NCBI GenBank assembly: GCA_017532145.1
Contig: JAFXJR010000115.1
Coordinates: 1 to 33,740 of the forward strand
Direction: 5' to 3'
Source of the DNA: Lachnospiraceae bacterium
GTDB taxonomy: Bacteria; Bacillota; Clostridia; Lachnospirales; Lachnospiraceae
DNA length: 33,740 nucleotides
Below, one piece after another: positions 25,955-33,242 of the stretch. The stretch's first letter is position 1. Every line of letters begins with the position of its first letter. The notes below the pieces were generated by a model that saw nothing but the letters and a program-made list of their open reading frames with translations, was not told the origin of the DNA and did not search any database. Made by a program: the position numbers and the translations under genes.

Positions 25955-27727
25955 TTATTTATAATGCTGCATAGTAATCTGCAGGCTTTCCCGCCCCTTA
26001 TAGCTGTTAATAGCAGGATAATAAGTAATACTTAAGGCAATATCCACCCGTTCTCCCTGATAGAGCCGTTCCACCATATAGTCTCCTGCCTTCTGTCTGA
26101 GAAATAGCCCAAACGCTTCCAGATCTCCAAAATACAGCATATCATAGCAACCGCCTGAACCATCTGTAATCTGATACTTTCCTACATTCCTATTTTTCCC
26201 CAAAATCCTTCCACTCAGGATATGAATATCTTTCTGGGCAAAAATCGGCTTCTTATTCCCCATTCCAAAGGGTTCCAGCAACTCCAGTTCCTCCACCAGC
26301 CGTTTAGTTACATAGGAAATGGGCATCGCCACATCAATATGTACCTTTTCCTCCAAATCCTCCGGGGTTAGCCGACAGCTTTGATTAATGGCTTTACGGA
26401 ACTTATCTACATTTTCTTCCTCCATAGAAAGACCTGCTGCCTGACTATGGCCTCCATATTTGGTAAAGTACTCCTTACACAGAGTCATCTCCTCATACAT
26501 ATGGTAGCTCTCAATAGAGCGTCCGGAGCCTTTCACCCCTTCTTCGCCCCGGGTTAATACAAAAGCAGGTCTCCCATATTTTTCTCTTAGTCTCCCTGCG
26601 ATAATACCTGCCAGACTTTCGTGTACCTCTGGTAAATAGACTACTAAAATCCGATCCTTTGACAGTTCGCCTTTTTCAATTAAATCTATCGCCTGCTCCG
26701 TCCCTTGCAGAGTCAGCTCCTTCCGGCTGTCATTCAGCCCCTTCAGCTGCCCGGCAATCTCCACTGCCTGCCTGCGTTCCTTTGCCTGCAGCAGTTCCAA
26801 AGCCCTCTTTGCCGTATCCAGTCTCCCTGTGGCATTCATACAAGGACCCAGAACAAAGCCGATATGGTAGGCAGACAGTTCTTTGGCATCAATCTGGCAA
26901 ACCTCCATTAAAGCCTTTAATCCTATATTTCTGGTAGAACGCATATTTTCTAATCCACACTTTACAATAATCCGATTTTCATCCTTTAACTCCATCACAT
27001 CACAGATTGTCGCAAAGGCTGCGATTTCCAACAGCTCCTCCAATAGTTCCTTTTTCGCTTCTGCTTCCATATTCACTGCTTGAGCCAGCTGCTGAATCAG
27101 TTTATAGGCTACGGTAGCACCACAGATATTCTTATAGGGATAGGGACAGTCTGACTGTTTGGGATTAACCACTGCCTCTGCCTCCGGAACCAGGAAATGT
27201 CGTTCTCCATCCTGATTTTCCTCATAGGGAATTTCATGGTGATCCGTTACGATAACGGTCAGTCCCAGCTTCTTTGCCAATGTAATCTGAGGAGCAGCTG
27301 CAATCCCATTATCACAGGTGACAATGGTATCCCTGCCCTCTGCTGCTGCCTCCTCCACCAGAGAATCATTCAAACCATAACCATCCTTAATCCTATGGGG
27401 AATCACCGTATCCACATCTGCTCCACAAACGGTAAGTCCTCGCAGCAGAATATAGGAAGCACAGATACCATCCGCATCATAGTCTCCAATAATACGGATT
27501 TTAGCCTTTGTATCTATCTTTTTTTTCAAAATCTCCACTGCCCGATCCATATCCTTTAGCTGACAGGGAGAATACATGGACTCCCTGCCCCCCTTTAAGT
27601 ATCTGGGGATTTCTTCTTCCGTAATATCTCTGTTACGCATCAGTCTGGCTACTACCGGATCAATGTTGTAGTCCTGAGCTATTTTGTTAAAATCAGCCTT
27701 TTTGGCTGCAATAAACCACTGTGCCAT
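25955..27727 (-). CDS. recJ: Single-stranded-DNA-specific exonuclease RecJ
   Basis: DHH-family 5'-3' ssDNA exonuclease of 590 residues for recombinational and mismatch repair. Manganese-binding motifs: GDYDADG (81-87), TCDNG (138-141) and TDHHE (161-165). The DHHA1 domain has YGGHSQAAGLSM, and a C-terminal OB-like domain follows. The start is ATG with AGGGGTG upstream and a good extended -10 promoter 39 bases away. It is the last core gene before the accessory region. Confidence 0.95.
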   Translation of the reverse strand: MAQWFIAAKKADFNKIAQDYNIDPVVARLMRNRDITEEEIPRYLKGGRESMYSPCQLKDMDRAVEILKKKIDTKAKIRIIGDYDADGICASYILLRGLTVCGADVDTVIPHRIKDGYGLNDSLVEEAAAEGRDTIVTCDNGIAAAPQITLAKKLGLTVIVTDHHEIPYEENQDGERHFLVPEAEAVVNPKQSDCPYPYKNICGATVAYKLIQQLAQAVNMEAEAKKELLEELLEIAAFATICDVMELKDENRIIVKCGLENMRSTRNIGLKALMEVCQIDAKELSAYHIGFVLGPCMNATGRLDTAKRALELLQAKERRQAVEIAGQLKGLNDSRKELTLQGTEQAIDLIEKGELSKDRILVVYLPEVHESLAGIIAGRLREKYGRPAFVLTRGEEGVKGSGRSIESYHMYEEMTLCKEYFTKYGGHSQAAGLSMEEENVDKFRKAINQSCRLTPEDLEEKVHIDVAMPISYVTKRLVEELELLEPFGMGNKKPIFAQKDIHILSGRILGKNRNVGKYQITDGSGGCYDMLYFGDLEAFGLFLRQKAGDYMVERLYQGERVDIALSITYYPAINSYKGRESLQITMQHYK

Positions 27728-27765
27728 CGTTTCACCCCTATCATCCTGTCATTTTGCCATTCCCT

Positions 27766-27794
27766 ATTCTAGCACACTCTTTTTTCTTCGTCTA
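27766..27794 (-). promoter_or_regulatory. Promoter for recJ
   Basis: Minus strand: TAGACG (27789-27794), 17-base spacer, TAGAAT (27766-27771) preceded by TG one base upstream, an extended -10. It would give a leader of about 30 bases for recJ. Confidence 0.6.
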
Positions 27795-27867
27795 TCCCCT
27801 GATAAAGAGCTGATTATTGTTTGATTGTATCATTCATTTCTTTTTTCCTGAAGCATTTGAAGACCAG

Positions 27868-27896
27868 GCAAGTGTACAGACCTACTGAACAGTTAA
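27868..27896 (+). repeat. Terminal fragment of the 90-bp palindromic element
   Basis: GCAAGTGTACAGACCTACTG followed by AACAGTTAA matches the right end of the element at 11663-11752 (same strand) with about four mismatches. The rest of the element is missing or too diverged to see. Confidence 0.65.
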
Positions 27897-27910
27897 GTTG
27901 ACTCAATATA

Positions 27911-27952
27911 AAAGGCTCGAAGCATAATCAACCTATCAAGCTTCAAGCCTTT
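27911..27952. terminator. Terminator after the Rpn remnant
   Basis: AAAGGCTCGAAGC (27911-27923) pairs with GCTTCAAGCCTTT (27940-27952) with one mismatch. T-rich tails follow on the plus strand (TTTTTTCTTTT) and, less so, on the minus strand. It lies just past the end of the minus-strand Rpn remnant. Confidence 0.65.
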
Positions 27953-27970
27953 TTTCTTTTTATTCTTATC

Positions 27971-28263
27971 CTATCTACTCCTCATTATGTTTGCAAAATC
28001 TCTTTCCTTTTGGGAAGATACCAAATGACACACATAGAAAATAGCCCTGGTCAAGATATCATAACTCCCCGGTATATCTTTTTGTGCTTCCACATTGACC
28101 ATAATCTGTGAATGTTCATTCTTTATGCCGCCTACGGATGGTATCCGTACATAGAATACAATATCGTAACTATTCAGTAGGTCTGCACACTTGCTGTGCT
28201 GACTGTAGGAAAACATAGTTGCAATCATGGGTTATCCCTAGTTCTACAGGAACAGCACTGATG
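27971..28263 (-). pseudogene. Remnant of an Rpn-family nuclease gene
   Basis: From about 27989 to 28165 and again 28229 to 28263 the DNA closely matches the central part of the intact Rpn-family gene at 29297-30304. It encodes the same FYVRIPSVGxIK, VNVEAQKDxPGSYDIL and FYVCxLVSSQKERDFA stretch. The N-terminal part, the C-terminal half and an internal 84 bp (equivalent to 29978-30061) are missing. In place of the 84 bp sits a 65-bp piece of the palindromic element. An open frame of 85 codons remains (27971-28228), but it begins inside the repeat and is unlikely to make a working nuclease. The 5' end is fused in frame to the preceding SUKH-type gene. Confidence 0.85.
28166..28230 (-). mobile_element. 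Truncated copy of the palindromic element inside the Rpn remnant
   Basis: About 85% identical over 65 bp to the reverse complement of the element at 11663-11752. It begins with the terminal GTAACTATTCAG and contains ACTTGCTGTGCTGACT and TAGGAAAAC. The opposite terminal repeat is lost; Rpn-type sequence resumes directly at GGTTATCCC. Confidence 0.75.
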
Positions 28264-29063
28264 CCTGCACCATAGCCCCATATACGCTTAATACTATTAC
28301 TCAATTCAATGGTAAATTGTTCATCATCACTCCATACATTTCCATGTAAATTAAAATCAAGTTTCATATAAACAATTCCTATATCATTGCATGCTATATA
28401 ATTATATTGGTCACTAATCCACACTTTCATCATACCATATTTTTGGCATACCTCATCTATTTGATACATTATTTTTAAAGTATCTATAACATTATTCTCT
28501 TTAAAATAGCTGGTTGGAACAATACAACTTTTCACACATTTTTTAATAGTACCAATATACTTAAATAATACACTTTGAAATAACAACTTCTCAAAAGTTG
28601 AAGAAAACCAATTATCTTCTGGAAACTCTGGATTGATAGAAACAGTTTTATTTATTTCATAATTAAAATCATTATAATATTTCAAAAAAATGTCTGTTTC
28701 GACTTCTATACTATGACCAAATACAATATGATTTAGTGGGATTTCATCATAATAATCTGGAAATTTGTTCATATCCTCAAAATAATCTATTAAAACATCT
28801 ATATTAGTACTTCCCTTTATAAAATCTACCAGTAAACCACCATCATCTTCTCCCATTTTCTTTAAATAGATAAAATATTCTTTTGGAATAACAAACTGTT
28901 TATTATTTTGTGTTGCCAATTCTAAATATTTATCAATCTTTTCATTTGATGCACCTTTAATAACATTTTCCCATTTTGAATCAAATCTTTTAATGTAATC
29001 TGACAATCTTTCAAAAAAAGTGTTACTATCTCCCTTTAAAGGAATATATTCATTACTACTCAT
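28170..29063 (-). CDS. SUKH (SMI1/KNR4)-type immunity protein with chimeric C-terminus
   Basis: Probable SUKH-superfamily protein of 297 residues; family members commonly neutralise polymorphic toxins delivered by neighbours. WENVIKGASNEKIDKYLELA followed by FVIPKEYFIYLKKMGEDDGG is the family signature. The reading frame is AT-rich compared with the core genes, suggesting transfer. AAAAGGAG precedes the ATG. Residues up to about 266 look native. From ISAVPVELGIT the sequence is the equivalent of ISTVPVEPGIT in the nearby Rpn protein, in the same frame. The last 19 residues come from the palindromic repeat. The native C-terminus therefore appears replaced by a deletion junction. No cognate toxin adjoins it. 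Function after this change is uncertain. Confidence 0.72.
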   Translation of the reverse strand: MSSNEYIPLKGDSNTFFERLSDYIKRFDSKWENVIKGASNEKIDKYLELATQNNKQFVIPKEYFIYLKKMGEDDGGLLVDFIKGSTNIDVLIDYFEDMNKFPDYYDEIPLNHIVFGHSIEVETDIFLKYYNDFNYEINKTVSINPEFPEDNWFSSTFEKLLFQSVLFKYIGTIKKCVKSCIVPTSYFKENNVIDTLKIMYQIDEVCQKYGMMKVWISDQYNYIACNDIGIVYMKLDFNLHGNVWSDDEQFTIELSNSIKRIWGYGAGISAVPVELGITHDCNYVFLQSAQQVCRPTE

Positions 29064-29143
29064 TGTTTATCTCCTTTTCCCTGTATTTGCAGAATGCATC
29101 AAGAAAAGCTTTTAAAAGAGATTTATGTCAAACAAATTAAATG

Positions 29144-29159
29144 AAACCCTATAGGGTTT
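29144..29159. repeat. Perfect 16-bp palindrome upstream of the SUKH-type gene
   Basis: AAACCCTATAGGGTTT is self-complementary. It lies about 80 bases before the SUKH ATG. A TTGACA hexamer lies nearby on the minus strand, but no convincing -10 follows. Possible operator or small hairpin; little else is seen in 29064-29195. Confidence 0.4.
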
Positions 29160-29195
29160 ATTTGGTGTACAAAAAAATAGAAGAAATATCATGGG

Positions 29196-29224
29196 AAAAA
29201 AAGAGGGATTTCAAAATCAATCCC
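29196..29224 (-). terminator. Intrinsic terminator after the Rpn gene
   Basis: On the minus strand GGGATT and AATCCC form a stem with an eight-base loop followed by TC and seven T. It is 73 bases past the Rpn stop and before the SUKH gene, so the two are probably separate transcripts. Confidence 0.65.
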
Positions 29225-29296
29225 GGATGAATTGTAGTGGATAGGTTGCTTTTAAAATTTTACCTGCCAATACTTCTTTCCCTCCTTCCATATTTA

Positions 29297-30304
29297 TCAG
29301 TTTATGTTCTTTTCCAATATAGTTCTTATCTCATCCACCTTTTTTTCTGCCACCTTTGCTATTTGCTCCTCTGTAAATCCATTTTTATACAAACTAATAA
29401 TAATCTTTGCTTCTCCAATTTCTTTTCCGATTTCTTTTCCGATTTCTATTCCATCTTCTTTGATGCCTTGGCTCAGATTGCACATCATTGCCACCTCCTC
29501 TTTGATACTATCTTCCAAAGGAATTTTGTATTCAGCTTCCATGATATTCAACTTTTCCTCTGCTGAAAGTTCTTTAGAAAACAATGTTCCCAATAAGCGA
29601 TGCAGTTCATATTTCGGGTCTGCTTTCGGCAGCTTTTTCGATAACCCAATCAATACAATATTGAGCAGGTTTAGATTACCTTTCCAACCAGTATTTCCTA
29701 ACCATTTTTCTCTGGTCAGATGTACATACTCCATACTGTTTTCTTTCGTATTCATACATATCCATATAGAAAAAACACGTTTGATATCATTATAATTACT
29801 GTGAGCAAAATCTCTTTCCTTTTGAGAAGATACCAAACGGCACACATAAAAAATAGCTCTGTTCAAGATGTCATAACTCCCCGGCATATCTTTTTGTGCT
29901 TCCACATTGACGATAATCTGTGAAACTTCATCCTTTATTCTACCTACGGATGGTATCCGTACATAGAATACAATATCAAACCGTATGAGTCCTTCATTGA
30001 TTTCACCATATTCTCCATTTAAGCCAATTATCTGCTCTCCTTCTTTTGTCTGTACCACATTGGTTATCCCAGGTTCCACAGGAACAGTACTGATGAAGGG
30101 TTCTCCCTCAATATAGGATACTACTTCCTTGGGATCCATCCCCCTAAATTCGTCCACAGTCTTTACCAATAAATAAGCCAAAATATATTTATTCCCCAAC
30201 AGACGCTTTGCCTTTTCGTCGTACTGAGTATCTTTATCTGTCACTCTAATCATCGTTTTTATTCCTGTCATGTATCTACCGTTACTGCTTTGTACTCTCC
30301 TCAT
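29297..30304 (-). CDS. Rpn-family (PD-(D/E)XK) recombination-promoting nuclease/putative transposase
   Basis: Protein of 335 residues of the Rpn family, which is related to transposase_31 and includes RecA-independent recombination-promoting DNA endonucleases. The catalytic core is visible: Asp110 (RFDIVFYVRIP) and VNVEAQK with Glu125 and Gln127. Downstream parts typical of Clostridial members are EYVHLTREKWLGN and NIVLIGLSKKLP. The C-terminus has a short GKEI tandem repeat (12-bp DNA repeat near 29417-29452) and an EEQIAKVAEKKVDEI helix. The start is ATG 30304 with a weak AGGATAGGATA site; ATG 30271 is possible. It has its own terminator. A degraded second copy is 1 kb away. Confidence 0.85.
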   Translation of the reverse strand: MRRVQSSNGRYMTGIKTMIRVTDKDTQYDEKAKRLLGNKYILAYLLVKTVDEFRGMDPKEVVSYIEGEPFISTVPVEPGITNVVQTKEGEQIIGLNGEYGEINEGLIRFDIVFYVRIPSVGRIKDEVSQIIVNVEAQKDMPGSYDILNRAIFYVCRLVSSQKERDFAHSNYNDIKRVFSIWICMNTKENSMEYVHLTREKWLGNTGWKGNLNLLNIVLIGLSKKLPKADPKYELHRLLGTLFSKELSAEEKLNIMEAEYKIPLEDSIKEEVAMMCNLSQGIKEDGIEIGKEIGKEIGEAKIIISLYKNGFTEEQIAKVAEKKVDEIRTILEKNIN

Positions 30305-30389
30305 TATCCTATCCTAATCCATATCTTATGCCTGCTAAGATTCATCATCCTTCATTTTTCCTTATTATACGCTTATCTTTTTGCAATGG

Positions 30390-30505
30390 CAATATCTACA
30401 TACCACCTGTAGCTCTCTCAAGCTTTATGCCCTCTGCTTAAGTATATATGTGGTTTAGAGTGCATATCAAAAAATGTAAGCCAGAGCTACATTGGTAGAT
30501 ATTGT
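30390..30505. mobile_element. 116-bp long-hairpin element
   Basis: Outer arms: CAATATCTAC then GTAGCTCT (30390-30416) face AGAGCTAC then GTAGATATTG (30484-30505), with a small unpaired bulge between the blocks on each side. Inner arms TATGCCCTCT (30426-30435) and AGAGTGCATA (30457-30466) pair at 9 of 10 positions. The whole could fold into one long imperfect hairpin. It has no coding capacity and lies beside the broken 5' end of an ABC transporter remnant, which suggests a MITE or an IS end. Confidence 0.55.
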
Positions 30506-30990
30506 TCGTGGAAATAGGTTGCACCCTTCTTCTGCAATCCGTACAAAATGAGTGTTTACGAATTATGAAATTGTCTTATCTTGAAAAGTTTGTTTTTTCA
30601 CTTTTGAAACTGAATCGTGAAAGACAGATTACTGTCCTGATTTCCAGTCATATTCTGGACGAGCTTTCCCGTTTGGCGACCCATTATGGCATCATTGATA
30701 ATGGACGCATGGTAAAGGAATTAAGTGCTGAAGAACTAGAAGCAGCCTGCCGCAAGTGTGTCCGTATGAAGGTTAGTGACACTGCTGTACTGGCTCGTAT
30801 TCTGGATTCTATGAAACTTGAATACAAGATCATTTCCGCAACTACTGCTGATGTATTCGCAAAGATCAACGTGACACAGCTTACTGTTGCACTGGCAAAG
30901 GAAAACTGTGAAGTGCTGTCCATACAGGAAAAGGACGAAAATCTGGAGAGCTACTATATCAGTTTGGTGGGAGGTTACAGGAATGCGTAA
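30502..30990 (+). pseudogene. C-terminal fragment of an ABC transporter ATPase
   Basis: From about 30601 the translation matches the end of a BcrA-type ABC ATPase: LLKLNRERQITVLISSHILDELSRLATHYGIIDNGRM with the H-loop histidine, then the C-terminal accessory domain. Walker A, Q-loop, signature and Walker B are absent, and the preceding 33 residues are unrelated. It cannot hydrolyse ATP. The stop overlaps the start of a permease fragment, as in intact antibiotic-peptide export operons. Confidence 0.8.
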
Positions 30991-31093
30991 ATTATTGTCT
31001 GCGAATTTTGCTCGACTATGGAAAAATAAGGTGTTTTGGGCAACAATTATTTGCCTTGCAGTACTGGGACAAAATTGTTACATTTTGTTTTAG
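30983..31093 (+). pseudogene. N-terminal fragment of an ABC-2 type permease
   Basis: 36 codons from an ATG that overlaps the ATPase stop by 8 bp. MRKLLSANFARLWKNKVFWA begins like ABC-2 permeases and leads into the first TM, then stops after a short unrelated tail. The rest of the permease is missing. With the ATPase fragment it marks a deleted transporter operon. Confidence 0.7.
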
Positions 31094-31095
31094 AT

Positions 31096-31122
31096 AACCT
31101 TATGGTACATAGTTCTAAGGTT
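31096..31122. terminator. Weak hairpin between converging genes
   Basis: AACCTTA (31096-31102) and TAAGGTT (31116-31122) pair around a 13-base loop in the gap between the permease remnant (+) and the small gene (-). There is only a short T-rich tail. Confidence 0.3.
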
Positions 31123-31126
31123 TCTA

Positions 31127-31492
31127 TTAATTATCCTCATTGAAATCTGCATATAAATAAATCTCAAAACACGGATTGGCAACATTCTGCTTTAAGTAAT
31201 CAAGTAATTCAAATCTGGAATTTACAACTTCTAACTCTTGAAAATCTGAACCATACCAAAAAATCATTACATCGGATTTAGATATAATTTCTTCAATTAT
31301 CTCCATGTGTTTTTCCAATTGATCTACCATCTCGTGAATGTTCTCAATAATCCATATAGCATCCGCATTTTCCTCCATAATGTATTGATTAATAACTTTT
31401 GAAAATAAGTCATGATTTAAAATAATCTCATTTATTTTCTTACCGTAATTTGATAAATCTTTTTCCGCTTTACAAATCAAAAATTGACTCAT
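31127..31492 (-). CDS. Small acidic protein, candidate immunity protein for the preceding toxin tip
   Basis: Unrecognised protein of 121 residues beginning MSQFLICKAEKDLSNYGKK. It is acidic and mostly helical in appearance in the first two thirds, followed by MIFWYGSDFQELEVVNSRFELLDYLK and a beta-like end. There is no TM or signal peptide. The start is fixed by GGGAGG at 31501-31506, inside the last codons of the toxin fragment. The toxin stop and this ATG are separated by one base, so translation is coupled. That arrangement is typical of toxin-immunity pairs. The role is inferred from context only. Base composition is AT-rich like the rest of the island. Confidence 0.6.
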   Translation of the reverse strand: MSQFLICKAEKDLSNYGKKINEIILNHDLFSKVINQYIMEENADAIWIIENIHEMVDQLEKHMEIIEEIISKSDVMIFWYGSDFQELEVVNSRFELLDYLKQNVANPCFEIYLYADFNEDN

Positions 31493-31493
31493 G

Positions 31494-31853
31494 TTAATAT
31501 CCTCCCTTATCTTTCTTGCCTGTTCTGAATCGCAATGAACCATTCCGCAGAGCTTGGTCCATATAATTAATATCTTCTGCTGTCGTTTCGTAAGCTAAAC
31601 ATTCAGAACTGCTTCTTCCTGATACAGGATCTATATTAACTTGTGGTCTATGCGTATGCGGATTTGATAAATTATCATGCGAATGCAGATTATGAATCTG
31701 AAAATATTCACCTCCTTCGTTTGTTGGTTTTGTAGTACTAACCAAATTATAATCTTGTTTTGTAGAAATTGCTACGCCTTCATGGGTCACTATAAAATCT
31801 GCTTTTGTAGTTTGAACAGAAGGTGTACCACTCTTGACATAAACTCTTAACCC
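31494..31853 (-). pseudogene. Orphan C-terminal tip of a polymorphic toxin-like protein
   Basis: The frame is open from 31853 (an in-frame stop lies at 31854-31856) to the stop at 31494. A GTG at 31790 is the only plausible start and lies inside the domain. The translation has a His-rich stretch (IHNLHSHDNLSNPHTHRPQ) and a C-terminal RNGSLRFRTGKKDKGGY. I do not recognise the family; the His pattern could suggest a metal-dependent nuclease, but this is a guess. The large N-terminal delivery region expected for such toxins is absent, probably removed with the IS110 insertion or a deletion next to it. Confidence 0.55.
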
Positions 31854-31856
31854 TTA

Positions 31857-33239
31857 TATTGAACCAATCAGATACCCCTATTTTGAAAAAATGCGTACAC
31901 TTCCCAAAGCCGACCACTACATCTGCTTAAAATTTTACTACATATTTTCCATTATTTCTACTACTTTTCGCCAGCACTTTCCATGGCTGGCATACGGTAC
32001 TCAGTACCGCTTTTTAACATACCGTAAATAATACTTATCGATCGTCTGGATATACAAATCAGTGCCTGCTGGCTGGTCTTACCTTCTGCTTTATGTTTCT
32101 CATAATACGCACGAAAGGTTGGATGTCTTGGTGTACCCTTTGATGATACTTGTATCATCTGAATTGCAAGGAAATAAATGGTTGCTTGTAATCTTCTATT
32201 GCCTTGCTTCGTAGCCATATCCTTACCCTTACCGCTGGAAGATAAATGAAGCGGTGCTATGCCAGCGAACTGAGCCAGCTTGTTAGCATTACCGAAACGT
32301 TTGATATCACCGATTTCAGACAGAATCTTTACAGCTGTGATAAGATTTACCCCTGGGATGGTTGTTAATGTACAGTTCAGATCCTTATACATCTTTTCCA
32401 GCATCTTATCGGCTATATCTAACTCTTTATTATAGTGCTGTAAATCCCTGACAATACTAAGAGTTACCATATCCCTTTCTTCTTGATACTTGATATCTTT
32501 CACTTTATCACCTACAACCGCATTTAGAATCCTCTCGCATGTTTTGGTAGAACAGCAGTTATGGCTGACAGGAACAAGTTCTGCTCGCAAATCTTCTATA
32601 TCCTTCAGATACTTTCTTGAAGGATAGTGCTCCCAAAAATAAAGTGCAGTAGGTCTACTGATATCGTTGAAAAACTGCTTGTAAGACGGATATGCGATAT
32701 GTAACTGCTCATGAAGCTGATTAACCAGTCTGGTTCTCTGTTTCATAATATTATCCCTGCGATGCACCAGCTGACCAAGTGACCAGTACGCATCATTTGG
32801 ACAGGCATCAGGAAGTTTATCAAGCATATTTAAGGTTGCAAGGGCAATGGCTTCTGCATCACCACTATCACTTTTGCGATACATGGCACCTCGGTGCTTT
32901 GCCTGTCGATGAGATATCGCAGTATTTACACCCTTTACAAGATACCCCTTATCAATCAGCCACACAGCCAAGGCTCTGCCGTAACCATAAGCATTCTCCA
33001 ATCCAAAAACTACAGTCTTACCCTCAGTATTACACTTCTTTACTTTAGCAACAAGCTTAGGAAAATCAGCAGGTCTGCTGGGGAAAGTAATCTCTCCCAG
33101 CTTTTGATTGTAGCAGTCGATGATGACTGCTGTGTGAGTTTCTTTGTGTAAGTCAATACCCATATAAATAAAATCTTCTTTCGTCATAAAAATCAACCCC
33201 AATCTCAATGTTTGGCAAAATAATGGCAATCTCAACTGT
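31857..33239 (-). mobile_element. IS110-family insertion sequence, approximate limits
   Basis: Limits are inferred. On the left the toxin frame ends at 31853; on the right a plus-strand gene remnant starts at about 33243. Non-coding flanks are then about 100 and 50 bases. I see only a weak inverted match (about CCATTATTT near 31950 and AAATAATGG near 33215), consistent with a family that lacks clear terminal repeats. Confidence 0.4.
31961..33187 (-). CDS. IS110-family transposase (DEDD recombinase)
   Basis: Transposase of 408 residues with the IS110/IS1111 architecture. The N-terminal RuvC-like DEDD domain has Asp12 (MGIDLHKETH), Glu64 (FGLENAYGYG), Asp107 and Asp110 (RKSDSGDAEAIAL). A helical middle part follows. 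The C-terminal Transposase_20 domain has TTIPGVNLITAVKILSEIGD and FAGIAPLHLSSSGKGK with the conserved serine region. The start at ATG 33187 fits the family; the frame is open 16 codons further. The gene looks intact. These enzymes are guided by a structured bridge RNA from a non-coding IS end. Confidence 0.93.
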   Translation of the reverse strand: MTKEDFIYMGIDLHKETHTAVIIDCYNQKLGEITFPSRPADFPKLVAKVKKCNTEGKTVVFGLENAYGYGRALAVWLIDKGYLVKGVNTAISHRQAKHRGAMYRKSDSGDAEAIALATLNMLDKLPDACPNDAYWSLGQLVHRRDNIMKQRTRLVNQLHEQLHIAYPSYKQFFNDISRPTALYFWEHYPSRKYLKDIEDLRAELVPVSHNCCSTKTCERILNAVVGDKVKDIKYQEERDMVTLSIVRDLQHYNKELDIADKMLEKMYKDLNCTLTTIPGVNLITAVKILSEIGDIKRFGNANKLAQFAGIAPLHLSSSGKGKDMATKQGNRRLQATIYFLAIQMIQVSSKGTPRHPTFRAYYEKHKAEGKTSQQALICISRRSISIIYGMLKSGTEYRMPAMESAGEK

Positions 33240-33242
33240 TAA

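Noticed and set aside
29090-29140. Promoter for the SUKH-type gene based on a TTGACA hexamer
   Set aside because: The -35 is perfect, but no -10 lies at 16-18 bases, so I did not list it as a promoter.
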